From: Chryseobacterium sp. FH1
GTDB taxonomy: Bacteria; Bacteroidota; Bacteroidia; Flavobacteriales; Weeksellaceae
Assembly: GCF_000735135.1 (NCBI RefSeq)
Contig: NZ_JPLZ01000002.1
Location: 288,317-352,316 of the forward strand
Direction: 5' to 3'
DNA length: 64,000 nt
The stretch's first letter is position 1. Each line of letters starts with the position of its first letter. The translations under genes were made by a program, and so were the position numbers. The notes beneath the pieces were generated by a model. The model ran no database searches and was not told where the DNA came from. It was given only the letters and a program-made list of their open reading frames with translations. Positions 7,055 through 14,857 of the stretch are shown one piece after another.

Positions 7055-9376
7055 TTATAGCCTGTTGGCATTCTCGTTGACCGCTTTTTCCTTGTAATTT
7101 GATTTTTTCAATTTTCCAAAGTTATATTTCGCAGAAAGCGATACGGTTGGAGTATTCCCAAAAAAGGTGCCAGTTGAAGCGATTTTGTCATAAGACATTT
7201 TTTGGATGTAATTCATTTGATTGAAAACATCGTTGTATCGAACAGTAAAATCAAAATCGGAAACGGAAGATGTCAAACCAAGATTCACCAAGCACATTGC
7301 ATTGTTTTCGTACAAACCTTCCACACGTTTTGTGATGTAAGAACCATCCAGCAAAACAGATAAATATTTCCAAACATTCACCGTATTGTTGGTGGAAAAA
7401 TAAACGTAAGGTGTCGACTTTTTTAACACTGCCAAAGAATCTTCGACTTTGTCATAATTCACGGAAAGGCTGTTTTGCGAAGTCCATTTTTTCCATTGAA
7501 CAGGCACATCTACACCCAAAGAAACGCCCGATTCTTCATCAAAATTAACCGCCGTGAACTTCGAAATATTTCTGTCATCGTCATAAACCAAAGTGTAACC
7601 CAGCGGATTTTTACTCGTGTAAGCCGAGGCGTTGACAGATATTTTATTGAGATTGGTCGTGAAAGTAAGGGTGTTGGTGTAAGTTGGAATCAAGTCCGGA
7701 TTGCCCTGATATTCGACATACGGACTTCCGTACAAACCGCCGGAAGACAAATCTCCATAGTTGGGACGGGAAATACTTTTTCTGAAATTCATAGCATATT
7801 CATAATTGTCATTTTGCTTGAAACTGATTTCTGCGTTTGGAAACCAATCCAAATAATCTCTTTTGATTTTAGTTTGATTTTCAATTTTATCAAAACCTTC
7901 TGCATTGGTTGATTCCGTTCTCAAACCAGCATTAATATTCCATTGGTCTGCATTAAAAGCGAGATTTGTGTAACCCGCAAGATTTGCTTCCTTGAAATTG
8001 TATAGATAAAGTTCCGGATTTTGATTATTCTGATAAGTTGTTCTGTTATCGTTTTTGGTTTCAGCTTTGGTGTAATTTCCGCCCAATTCCAGACGGTAAT
8101 TTCCGCTCAATTTTTTTTCAATATCAATTCTTCCCGAATAAACATTCCCAGAATATCGCTGAACTCGAAATTGATTGAACTCGTAACCCGAATTGTTGGT
8201 ATCATTGAAAAATTGATAATCTACATTTTTGCTTTCCCGTTTGAACTGAAATCCGGTCAAAATCTCAGCATCCCACTCTGTTATTTTCTTCTTATAATTA
8301 AAGATAGAGTTGATTGTCGCTCTTTTATTATCTTGCTGATTAAGCGTTTTGACATCTTTGGAATTCCCATTTTCTGAGTAGAAAGTGTTGGTATTGTTAT
8401 CACCTTTGTCCGGTCGGAAATTCCCATTTAAACTGACTGTGATGTAGTCGCCATCGTCATTCAATTCCTGATACAGGCTCGCTCCAAAAATAGTTTGTGG
8501 CCGTTTTGTAATCGATTTAATCACATAATCAGAACTAATATTTCTACTCGGAACCGAATAATCAAAACCGTTGCTTTCCCAATGGTTGATTTGGTTGTAG
8601 GCCGTATTCAGCTTCCACTCAGTCTTATTTTTCTTTTGCTGAAAATTGACTCCGAAATAATTGCTGAAACGCTTCTGGAAAGTTGCCGTTTCCGTAATAC
8701 TTAGCTGTGACCCATCTTTCCTGCTTTTTTTAAGATTGACTTTTATAACCGCTTTTCCCTCGGATTCATATTTTACAGAAGGATTTCTGATAATTTCCAC
8801 AGATTTGATATCATCCACCGCGATTGCAGATAACATCGCAAAATCAACTCTCTGATTATCAACATAAAGCAAAGGTGTTCCTTTTCCGACAAACGATAAT
8901 CCTTCGCCATTGGCGTCCATCATTACAAGAGGTAATTTTGACAATAAATCGGTGGAAGTTGGCAAGGTGTTCAAGGGAGAATTGGCAACATCGAGCGTAA
9001 TATTTCCATTTTCTACTTTGAAAATCTTTTTCTTAGCACTAATGGTCACTTCTTCAATCTGCGAACTTTTGGGTTCGAAAATGATTTTTAAAGCCAGATT
9101 TTTTTCAAGACTAAATGGCTTTTCATTTTGAATAACATCATCCGAAGATAGCTGAATATGATAATTCCCCGATTTTAATTGGTCAAATTCAAACTTTGAA
9201 TCTTGTGCAATTGTTGTTTTTAATAATTGATTTTCAGCACCAAACAGATAAACCGCAATCGGCAATGCGACTTTTTCTTGGTTTGAATTAATGATAATTC
9301 CGTCAATCTTAAGATTTTGCTGAGCCGAGAAAACAGTTGAGATGAGAATAAAAAACAGTAAAATGCTTTTTGTCAT
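7055..9376 (-). CDS. Outer-membrane beta-barrel receptor, TonB-dependent type
   Basis: A 773-residue receptor. The start is set at the ATG at 9376 because it is followed directly by the signal peptide TKSILLFFILISTVFSAQ; the reading frame upstream codes for an implausible hydrophobic extension. A carboxypeptidase-like domain (about 22-105) is followed by a plug with LDVANSPLNTLPTSTDLLSKLP and IEIIRNPSVKYESEGKAVI, then a barrel of the OMP_b-brl_3 kind ending in AKYNFGKLKKSN. The last 15 residues form a polar tail rather than the usual aromatic end. The transported substrate is unknown. No Fur-type box is visible upstream. Confidence 0.85.
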   Translation of the reverse strand: MTKSILLFFILISTVFSAQQNLKIDGIIINSNQEKVALPIAVYLFGAENQLLKTTIAQDSKFEFDQLKSGNYHIQLSSDDVIQNEKPFSLEKNLALKIIFEPKSSQIEEVTISAKKKIFKVENGNITLDVANSPLNTLPTSTDLLSKLPLVMMDANGEGLSFVGKGTPLLYVDNQRVDFAMLSAIAVDDIKSVEIIRNPSVKYESEGKAVIKVNLKKSRKDGSQLSITETATFQKRFSNYFGVNFQQKKNKTEWKLNTAYNQINHWESNGFDYSVPSRNISSDYVIKSITKRPQTIFGASLYQELNDDGDYITVSLNGNFRPDKGDNNTNTFYSENGNSKDVKTLNQQDNKRATINSIFNYKKKITEWDAEILTGFQFKRESKNVDYQFFNDTNNSGYEFNQFRVQRYSGNVYSGRIDIEKKLSGNYRLELGGNYTKAETKNDNRTTYQNNQNPELYLYNFKEANLAGYTNLAFNADQWNINAGLRTESTNAEGFDKIENQTKIKRDYLDWFPNAEISFKQNDNYEYAMNFRKSISRPNYGDLSSGGLYGSPYVEYQGNPDLIPTYTNTLTFTTNLNKISVNASAYTSKNPLGYTLVYDDDRNISKFTAVNFDEESGVSLGVDVPVQWKKWTSQNSLSVNYDKVEDSLAVLKKSTPYVYFSTNNTVNVWKYLSVLLDGSYITKRVEGLYENNAMCLVNLGLTSSVSDFDFTVRYNDVFNQMNYIQKMSYDKIASTGTFFGNTPTVSLSAKYNFGKLKKSNYKEKAVNENANRL

Positions 9377-9675
9377 TGATAATGAGTTTTGAATGGTTGT
9401 TTTTGATAAAACAATTAGCATCTTTGTTTTATTACATCTTTTCAGAAAAAAAATTGTTTTGAAAACCACAAAAGCTATTATGAATATCAACAATCATAAT
9501 TAAATTTTTCACAGTCTGTTTGTCATTACGCAGGAATCTAAATTGCTTTGTAAACATAGGATGACAAAATTTCTTTCTAATATTTTATTGCTGAGAAACG
9601 CTTCTGCGAATCTTAAAATATTTTCAATAAAATAAAAAATCTTTGCGACCTTTGCGTAAAAATAAACCAACACAA

Positions 9676-10605
9676 ATGCAAAACACCACTTTCCCAAAAT
9701 CCCTAAAGAAAGGAGACAAAATCGCCATCATTTCCCCAGCTGGTTCTGTTGAAGAAACTCAATTGGAGAAAACTTTAGCTTTAATCAAAAGCAAAGGTTG
9801 CGAACCCGTTTTAGGCGAAAATCTCTACACAAAATTCCAAAACGGCTATTCATACGCCGGAACAGAAGAACAACGGATTAAAGACATTAATTGGGCTTTG
9901 AACGACTCAGAGATTTCCGCAATCTGGGCTTCCCGAGGTGGTTACGGTTGTCAGCATTTGGTTCAGCATTTGGATTTGAAAGGATTCAAGAAGAATCCAA
10001 AATGGTATATTGGATATTCGGATAATACAGTAATTCAAAGTTATCTGTTGAAAAAGGGTTTTGCATCCATCCACGGACAAACCATCAAAACGTCAAGCTT
10101 TGGCGTAACCGACGAAAGTTATGATTTGACATTCGAAATTCTGAAAGGAAAATTCCCAACCTACAAAATCGAATCCACAGAAAACAATAGAGTAGGAGAG
10201 GCTTCCGGAACTTTGGTTGGTGGAAATCTCGCGTTGATTTATGCACTTTTGGGAAGCAAATATTCTTTCGATTTTCAGGATAAGATTTTATTCATAGAAG
10301 ACATTGGCGAGAATTTCTACGCAATGGACCGAATGATTATGAGCTTGGAATTAGCCGGCGTTTTCAAAAAAATAAAAGGACTCATCGTTGGCGGAATGAC
10401 CAATATGGGAAAAGAAAACGAGAACAAAAGCTACGAAGAATCTTTCGACCCATTCGTCAACCAACAGATTGCAAACCGAGTTTCCCAGTACGATTTTCCG
10501 ACAGTTTTCAACTTTCCAAACGGCCATATCTACGACAACAGACCTTTGATTATTGGTTCAGAAATTACAATGGAAGTAGGGAAGGATGTGAAGATTAAGT
10601 TTTAA
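9676..10605 (+). CDS. LD-carboxypeptidase (S66 family)
   Basis: A 309-residue cytosolic hydrolase of peptidase family S66, which trims the terminal D-Ala from recycled murein tetrapeptides. The N-terminal KGDKIAIISPAG, the nucleophile region IWASRGGYGCQHL with GYSDNT, the segment GGNLALIYALLGSKY and the conserved FIEDIGE are all present. The acidic and His partners sit in the C-terminal domain, near the FNFPNGH segment. The ATG at 9676 is chosen; the ORF runs further upstream without family similarity. The upstream gap of 299 bases holds an ATTACGCAGGAATCT-like stretch and the half-arm CTTTGCGACCTTTGCG, probably a decayed repeat, but no clear promoter. Confidence 0.9.
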   Translation: MQNTTFPKSLKKGDKIAIISPAGSVEETQLEKTLALIKSKGCEPVLGENLYTKFQNGYSYAGTEEQRIKDINWALNDSEISAIWASRGGYGCQHLVQHLDLKGFKKNPKWYIGYSDNTVIQSYLLKKGFASIHGQTIKTSSFGVTDESYDLTFEILKGKFPTYKIESTENNRVGEASGTLVGGNLALIYALLGSKYSFDFQDKILFIEDIGENFYAMDRMIMSLELAGVFKKIKGLIVGGMTNMGKENENKSYEESFDPFVNQQIANRVSQYDFPTVFNFPNGHIYDNRPLIIGSEITMEVGKDVKIKF

Positions 10606-10853
10606 TCATAAATATCTTTACGATGGCCAAGGTCTATGATGTCAATTACAAGCTCCATATCAAAAATTTCGTAGATTACTCGGTAATTTCCTACACGAAT
10701 TCTACACGCATCTCTACCCTTCAATTTTTTATAACCAAATGGGCGTGGATTTTCTGATAAGCTAAGAATTGATTTTTTAATATTTGAATAGAAAGGCTCC
10801 GAAATATTTTGTAAACTTTTACTCGCTTTTTTAGAAAAATTTACTTTATACAT
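10602..10853 (-). CDS. RelE/ParE family toxin
   Basis: An 83-residue toxin of a type II toxin-antitoxin pair. The start at ATG 10853 gives MYKVNFSKKASKSL, the normal family beginning; the ORF upstream of it lies inside the antitoxin gene. The pattern SLSENPRPFGYKKLKG, then CRIRVGNYRVIYEI and a final DLGHRKDIY is typical of RelE/YoeB-like mRNA interferases, with basic residues for RNA binding. The gene overlaps the antitoxin gene by 8 bases (translational coupling). Its stop codon interlocks with that of the convergent LD-carboxypeptidase gene over 4 bases. Confidence 0.9.
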   Translation of the reverse strand: MYKVNFSKKASKSLQNISEPFYSNIKKSILSLSENPRPFGYKKLKGRDACRIRVGNYRVIYEIFDMELVIDIIDLGHRKDIYD

Positions 10854-11061
10854 CAGATTTTTTCTTCTTTTCGATAGCTTTAAAAACCTCGTCCATAGGA
10901 ATTCTTGTTCCATCATCTTCTTTTTTTGCTTCATCATAAAGACGAATATCATCTGCATCTTCCAACTCTTCCAGAATTTTTTTATATTCTTTTATTTTCA
11001 AAATAACAGCGGTTTTTTTCCCATTTTTGTCTGTTATATATTGTGGATTTAAAGTGGTCAT
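10846..11061 (-). CDS. Type II antitoxin (Phd/YefM-like)
   Basis: A 71-residue antitoxin placed directly before the toxin. The N-terminal half MTTLNPQYITDKNGKKTAVILKIKEYKKILEE resembles the Phd/YefM DNA-binding and dimerisation fold. The acidic and Lys-rich C-terminal half should wrap the toxin. An in-frame TTG lies 24 bases upstream, but the ATG at 11061 is preferred. The gene order is the usual antitoxin first, toxin second. Autoregulation is normal for the family; I see no clear palindrome in the 70 bases upstream. This also accounts for the short gap before yraN. Confidence 0.82.
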   Translation of the reverse strand: MTTLNPQYITDKNGKKTAVILKIKEYKKILEELEDADDIRLYDEAKKEDDGTRIPMDEVFKAIEKKKKSDV

Positions 11062-11158
11062 TATAGAATGTATTTGGTTATTCAAATATAAATAATAAAT
11101 TTATTTAAAATTTTACATAAACTATCATTTATCGACTATCATTCATCATTCATAGGAT

Positions 11159-11527
11159 ATGGCAGACCACAACGAATTTGGAAAAATAGCAGAAGACTTA
11201 GCTGTAGATTTTTTGGTTAAGGCCAATTACAAGATTCTTGCCCGCAATTTCCGCTACCTAAAAGCAGAAGTGGACATCATCGCAGAATTTGAAAATCAAA
11301 TCGTGGTTGTAGAAGTAAAAGCCAGACATACAGATGCATTTTTGGAACCTCAGGAAGCGGTTAACAAAAAGAAAATCAAGTTGTTAATTTCAGCAACCAA
11401 TTATTACATCGAAGAAAATAATATTGACAAAGAAGTTCGTTTCGACATTATTTCCGTTCTTCCAAATCAGCAAAAGACGTTGGAAATCACCCATATTATT
11501 GACGCTTTTCAGAGTTTTGAAATCTAA
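11159..11527 (+). CDS. YraN/UPF0102 family nuclease-fold protein
   Basis: A 122-residue protein of the UPF0102 family. The restriction-endonuclease-like core is visible: NEFGKIAEDLAVDFLVKANY, then KAEVDIIAEFENQIVVVEVKAR, with Glu, Asp and the ExK residues of a PD-(D/E)XK site, then a QEAVNKKKIKLL helix. The family is linked to DNA processing but its activity is poorly defined. The gene is monocistronic here. The gap downstream holds a parS-like site. Confidence 0.9.
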   Translation: MADHNEFGKIAEDLAVDFLVKANYKILARNFRYLKAEVDIIAEFENQIVVVEVKARHTDAFLEPQEAVNKKKIKLLISATNYYIEENNIDKEVRFDIISVLPNQQKTLEITHIIDAFQSFEI

Positions 11528-11565
11528 AATTTATTTAAAAGATTGATAATTAAAGGTTAACAAAA

Positions 11566-11581
11566 TGTTTTACGTGAAACA
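11566..11581. promoter_or_regulatory. parS-like ParB binding site
   Basis: TGTTTTACGTGAAACA differs from the widely conserved chromosomal parS TGTTTCACGTGAAACA at one base. It lies in the non-coding gap between yraN and a receptor gene. The right half-site is perfect; the left half has T for C. parS sites cluster around the replication origin in most bacteria, so the window may be origin-proximal. No parA or parB is in the window. Confidence 0.55.
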
Positions 11582-11672
11582 TTGACGGTTCGGTTCAGTA
11601 AAATTACCATTCAGTCAGAATTACTTTTTATTGATGCTTAGCTCAAATATCTTTGAATCAAAATTATGAGAT

Positions 11673-13904
11673 ATGAAAACGCATCGCAAAATATTCGGTC
11701 TATTAGCAATTTTGATGAGCATCTGCATTTGGTCGCAAATTACGATTTCTGGAAAAGTGACTTTCAAAAACAAAGCTTTGAAAGATATAAATATCACTTT
11801 GAAAGACACTTATGATGGCGCAACTTCCGATGCCAATGGAAATTATTCATTTACAACCACAGAAGCAGGAAATCAAATTTTGGTTTTCTCTGGCAACAAT
11901 TACGAGTCCTTAGAAATCCCAGTGAACATCGAAGGAAAAGACCTTTCTGTTCCGGCAAATTTGAAATCGCAGATTAATGAAATCAATGCCGTTGTAATTA
12001 CAGCAGGAAGCATCGAGGCGAGCGATAAAAAACGGGCGACGGCTTTGCTTACGCCTTTGGATATTTACACGACGGCTGGCGCAGATGGTCAGATTTCTTC
12101 GGCTTTGGGTTATCTGCCGGGCGTTCAAAAAGTGGGAGAGACGGAAGGTTTGTTCGTACGAGGCGGAACTGGTGCGGAGACCAAGATTTTTATGGACGGG
12201 AATCTCATCAACAATTATTTCACAAATTCGGTTCCGGGAATTGCTGGGCGAGATAGATTCAACACGTCGCTTTTCAAAGGAAATATTTTTTCAAGTGGCG
12301 GATATTCAGCGGTTTATGGGCAGGCTTTGTCATCCGTTTTGATTTTAGAAAGTGTTGATTTACCGGAAACTACGTCATTCGACTTTGGTGTTTCTCCGAT
12401 TTTTATCAGTGCCAATTATCAAAAATTAAATCAAAACAAGACCTCTTCTTGGGGCGTTGCTGGAAGTTACTCAAATCTTGGTTTGATGGGAAAATTATTC
12501 AATTTCAATACAGATTTTGGTAAATATCCACAAGGTTATGGTTTTGATGGAAATTTCAGAATTAAAACTAAAAAAGGTGGTTTCATAAAATATTACGGAA
12601 GTGTGGACGAGAATCAATTATCCGTTGAATCCGAAAGTTTGGAGAAAGATTTCGACAGAAATAATGTGAGTTTGAAAGGTCAAAATACCTATCATAATTT
12701 GTCTTACAAAGAAAGATTTGGGAAATATCTGGTGAATATCGGCGGTTCTTACACGTACAATTCAAACGATTTGGATTTTGCAAACCTTCTCAATAATGTG
12801 GAAATTAATCAAACAAAAATCAACAGCCAGTCCAATTACATCAATGGAAAATTGGTAGTCGAAAGAAAAGTCGGAATCAATACTTTGAGAGCTGGAGTTG
12901 ACTTCAACAATGCGGATGAGAAAATGAATTATGGCTTTTACGAGAAGAATTACAAAGATTTGATTTCCTCGGTTTTTGCAGAGACGGATTTGATTTTCAC
13001 CAATGATTTATCAGCAAAAATCGGAGCAAGAACAGAACATTCTTCGTATCTCGACAAATGGAATTTCTCACCCAGAGTTGCTTTGGCTTATCGGATTTCC
13101 AATCAATGGACAACGTCTTTGGCTTACGGAATGTTTTACCAAAATCCTGAAAGCAGATATTTGATTTCAAACAATTTTGATTTTCAAAGAGCCGACCATT
13201 ACATTTTTCAAGTTCAGAAAAATGCTGAGGGCAGAAATTTGAGGTTCGAAGCTTTTTATAAAAACTATGATAAATTGATTAAAACTTCGTCTATCTCCAA
13301 CGAAAGTTCATCATCGCCAAATAATCAATACACACAGTTTGCAAACAGCAATTCCGGAGGTGGTTTTGCAAAAGGAATCGAGCTGTTTTGGCGAGACAAG
13401 AAAACCTTCAAAGACATTGATTATTGGATTACGTATTCTTATCTGGATTCGAAAAGAGACTTCTTAAACTATCCTTTTAGTTTAGCGCCCAATTTCGCTT
13501 CAAAACACACTTTGAATGTCGTGGCGAAAAAGTTCATTATGGATTGGAAGACGGGTTTCAATATGTCTTACACTTACGCGAAGGGCCGTCCTTATTATGA
13601 TATTATTTCTGACAACGGCGAAAATATTCTCAGAAATCAAGGCAAACTGAAAGACTTCAGCGGACTCAACTTCAGTGTGAATTATGTTCCTAATGTTGGG
13701 AAAAAAGATTCCAAATCATTCACCGTTTTTGTTTTGAGCATCAATAATATTTTGGGAAATAAAAATGTTTACGGTTTCAATTATTCCGCGGATGGAAATA
13801 CTAGAACTACTGTGAGACCGCCAGTTAATACCTTTGTTTTTGTTGGTGTTTTTGTGAGTTTCGGAGTTGATAAAACGGATGATGCGATTAATAATAATTT
13901 GTAA
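11673..13904 (+). CDS. TonB-dependent receptor with carboxypeptidase-like domain
   Basis: A 743-residue outer-membrane receptor. The signal peptide ends near ICIWSQ (residue 22). A CarboxypepD_reg-like domain (about 23-100) contains ISGKVTFKNKALKDINITLKDT. The plug (about 110-215) has TPLDIYTTAGADGQISSALGYLPGVQ and FVRGGTGAETKIFMDG, and then the barrel begins. It ends in VFVSFGVDKTDDAINNNL, so the usual terminal aromatic residue is replaced by a polar tail. A -7-like TATCTTTG lies at 11648-11655. No SusD-like partner follows, so glycan import is less likely than peptide, metal or cofactor uptake. Confidence 0.87.
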   Translation: MKTHRKIFGLLAILMSICIWSQITISGKVTFKNKALKDINITLKDTYDGATSDANGNYSFTTTEAGNQILVFSGNNYESLEIPVNIEGKDLSVPANLKSQINEINAVVITAGSIEASDKKRATALLTPLDIYTTAGADGQISSALGYLPGVQKVGETEGLFVRGGTGAETKIFMDGNLINNYFTNSVPGIAGRDRFNTSLFKGNIFSSGGYSAVYGQALSSVLILESVDLPETTSFDFGVSPIFISANYQKLNQNKTSSWGVAGSYSNLGLMGKLFNFNTDFGKYPQGYGFDGNFRIKTKKGGFIKYYGSVDENQLSVESESLEKDFDRNNVSLKGQNTYHNLSYKERFGKYLVNIGGSYTYNSNDLDFANLLNNVEINQTKINSQSNYINGKLVVERKVGINTLRAGVDFNNADEKMNYGFYEKNYKDLISSVFAETDLIFTNDLSAKIGARTEHSSYLDKWNFSPRVALAYRISNQWTTSLAYGMFYQNPESRYLISNNFDFQRADHYIFQVQKNAEGRNLRFEAFYKNYDKLIKTSSISNESSSSPNNQYTQFANSNSGGGFAKGIELFWRDKKTFKDIDYWITYSYLDSKRDFLNYPFSLAPNFASKHTLNVVAKKFIMDWKTGFNMSYTYAKGRPYYDIISDNGENILRNQGKLKDFSGLNFSVNYVPNVGKKDSKSFTVFVLSINNILGNKNVYGFNYSADGNTRTTVRPPVNTFVFVGVFVSFGVDKTDDAINNNL

Positions 13905-13929
13905 ATCCATATCTAAGAATATTATTTTT

Positions 13930-14001
13930 TCTCGCAGATTAAGCAAATCGTGTAGATTTATTTTAAATATAAAATATGAATAATCTGCCAAATCAGCGAG
14001 A
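13930..14001. repeat. Inverted repeat family A, copy 2
   Basis: It opens with TCTCGCAGATTAAGCAAATC and closes with AATCAGCGAGA, and lies 26 bases after the receptor stop. It aligns with the copy at 3217-3289 along most of both arms. Confidence 0.75.
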
Positions 14002-14130
14002 TTTTAAAAATTTAAACAAACTCTAACAACTCAGTCATCAAAAACAACAATTCAGCAGAATAAAATTTTAACCGAAGAAAACTCATTCTATCTTTGAATC
14101 AGCAAATTAAAACAAATAAAAATCGACGAT

Positions 14131-14772
14131 ATGAAAAAATTAATTTTAGGACTCATAATGTTGTCCATCAGCTTTACAGCCTTTGCTCAAACGGTTTATG
14201 AGAAGGCAATGACAGAAAAAGTGGCCAAAGTGGAAGAGCAAAAATCACCAGAAGAATTCACTGCTCTTGCCAACGATTTCGACAGAATCGGAACCAAGGA
14301 AAAAGCGCAATGGTTACCGTATTACTACGCCGCTTTCGCGACGATTCAGAAAGGAAGAAGCTTGATGAGGTCTGGCAAAACTGCAGAATTGGACCCAGTT
14401 GCAGAGCAGGCAGAAAATTATATTGAAAAAGCAGAAGCGCTTAGCCCAAACAATGCGGAACTTTTTATTCTGAAGAAAATGACAAGCGGTTTCCGAATGA
14501 TGGTTGACCCGATGTCGCGCTATATGCAGGAATCTCCAATTGCACAAAAGGCGATTGCGAAAGCACAAGAGTTGGATCCAAACAATCCAAGAATCACCAT
14601 CCTTTTGGCCGAAGATGCTTATTTTACGCCGGAACAATTTGGCGGAAGCAAAGCGAAAGGCCAAGAACTTTTCAAGAAAGCGTTGGAACAGTTCAAAACG
14701 TACAAACCAAGAACGGCGTTGGATCCGAATTGGGGAAAATCTGAGGCAGAATATTTCTTGAGCCAGAAATAG
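14131..14772 (+). CDS. Exported TPR-like protein of unknown function
   Basis: A 213-residue protein with a signal peptide (about 1-20, ending in FAQ). The mature part is helical. Tetratricopeptide-like units are visible around AENYIEKAEALSPNNAELFIL (about 92-112) and AIAKAQELDPNNPRITILLAE (about 138-158), and the C terminus has GQELFKKALEQF. This suggests a periplasmic scaffold or binding protein; no catalytic residues are seen. A TATCTTTG -7 element lies at 14089-14096, about 35 bases before the ATG, and a terminator follows, so the gene is a single transcription unit. It shares the locus with the exported prolyl oligopeptidase downstream, without evident linkage. Confidence 0.7.
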   Translation: MKKLILGLIMLSISFTAFAQTVYEKAMTEKVAKVEEQKSPEEFTALANDFDRIGTKEKAQWLPYYYAAFATIQKGRSLMRSGKTAELDPVAEQAENYIEKAEALSPNNAELFILKKMTSGFRMMVDPMSRYMQESPIAQKAIAKAQELDPNNPRITILLAEDAYFTPEQFGGSKAKGQELFKKALEQFKTYKPRTALDPNWGKSEAEYFLSQK

Positions 14773-14798
14773 ATTACGAACATTCCATATTTACATCA

Positions 14799-14826
14799 TT
14801 CCTTCGCAATTAGCGAGGGAATTTTT
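14799..14826 (+). terminator. Rho-independent terminator
   Basis: TTCCTTCGC pairs with GCGAGGGAA (one G-T pair) around AATTA, followed by TTTTT. It ends the TPR-like gene. The same T-rich stretch runs into TAATTTTG at 14829-14836, a likely -7 element for the next gene, so the two signals are packed back to back. Confidence 0.75.
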
Positions 14827-14857
14827 ATTAATTTTGGGAACATTCAAAAAATTAGAA

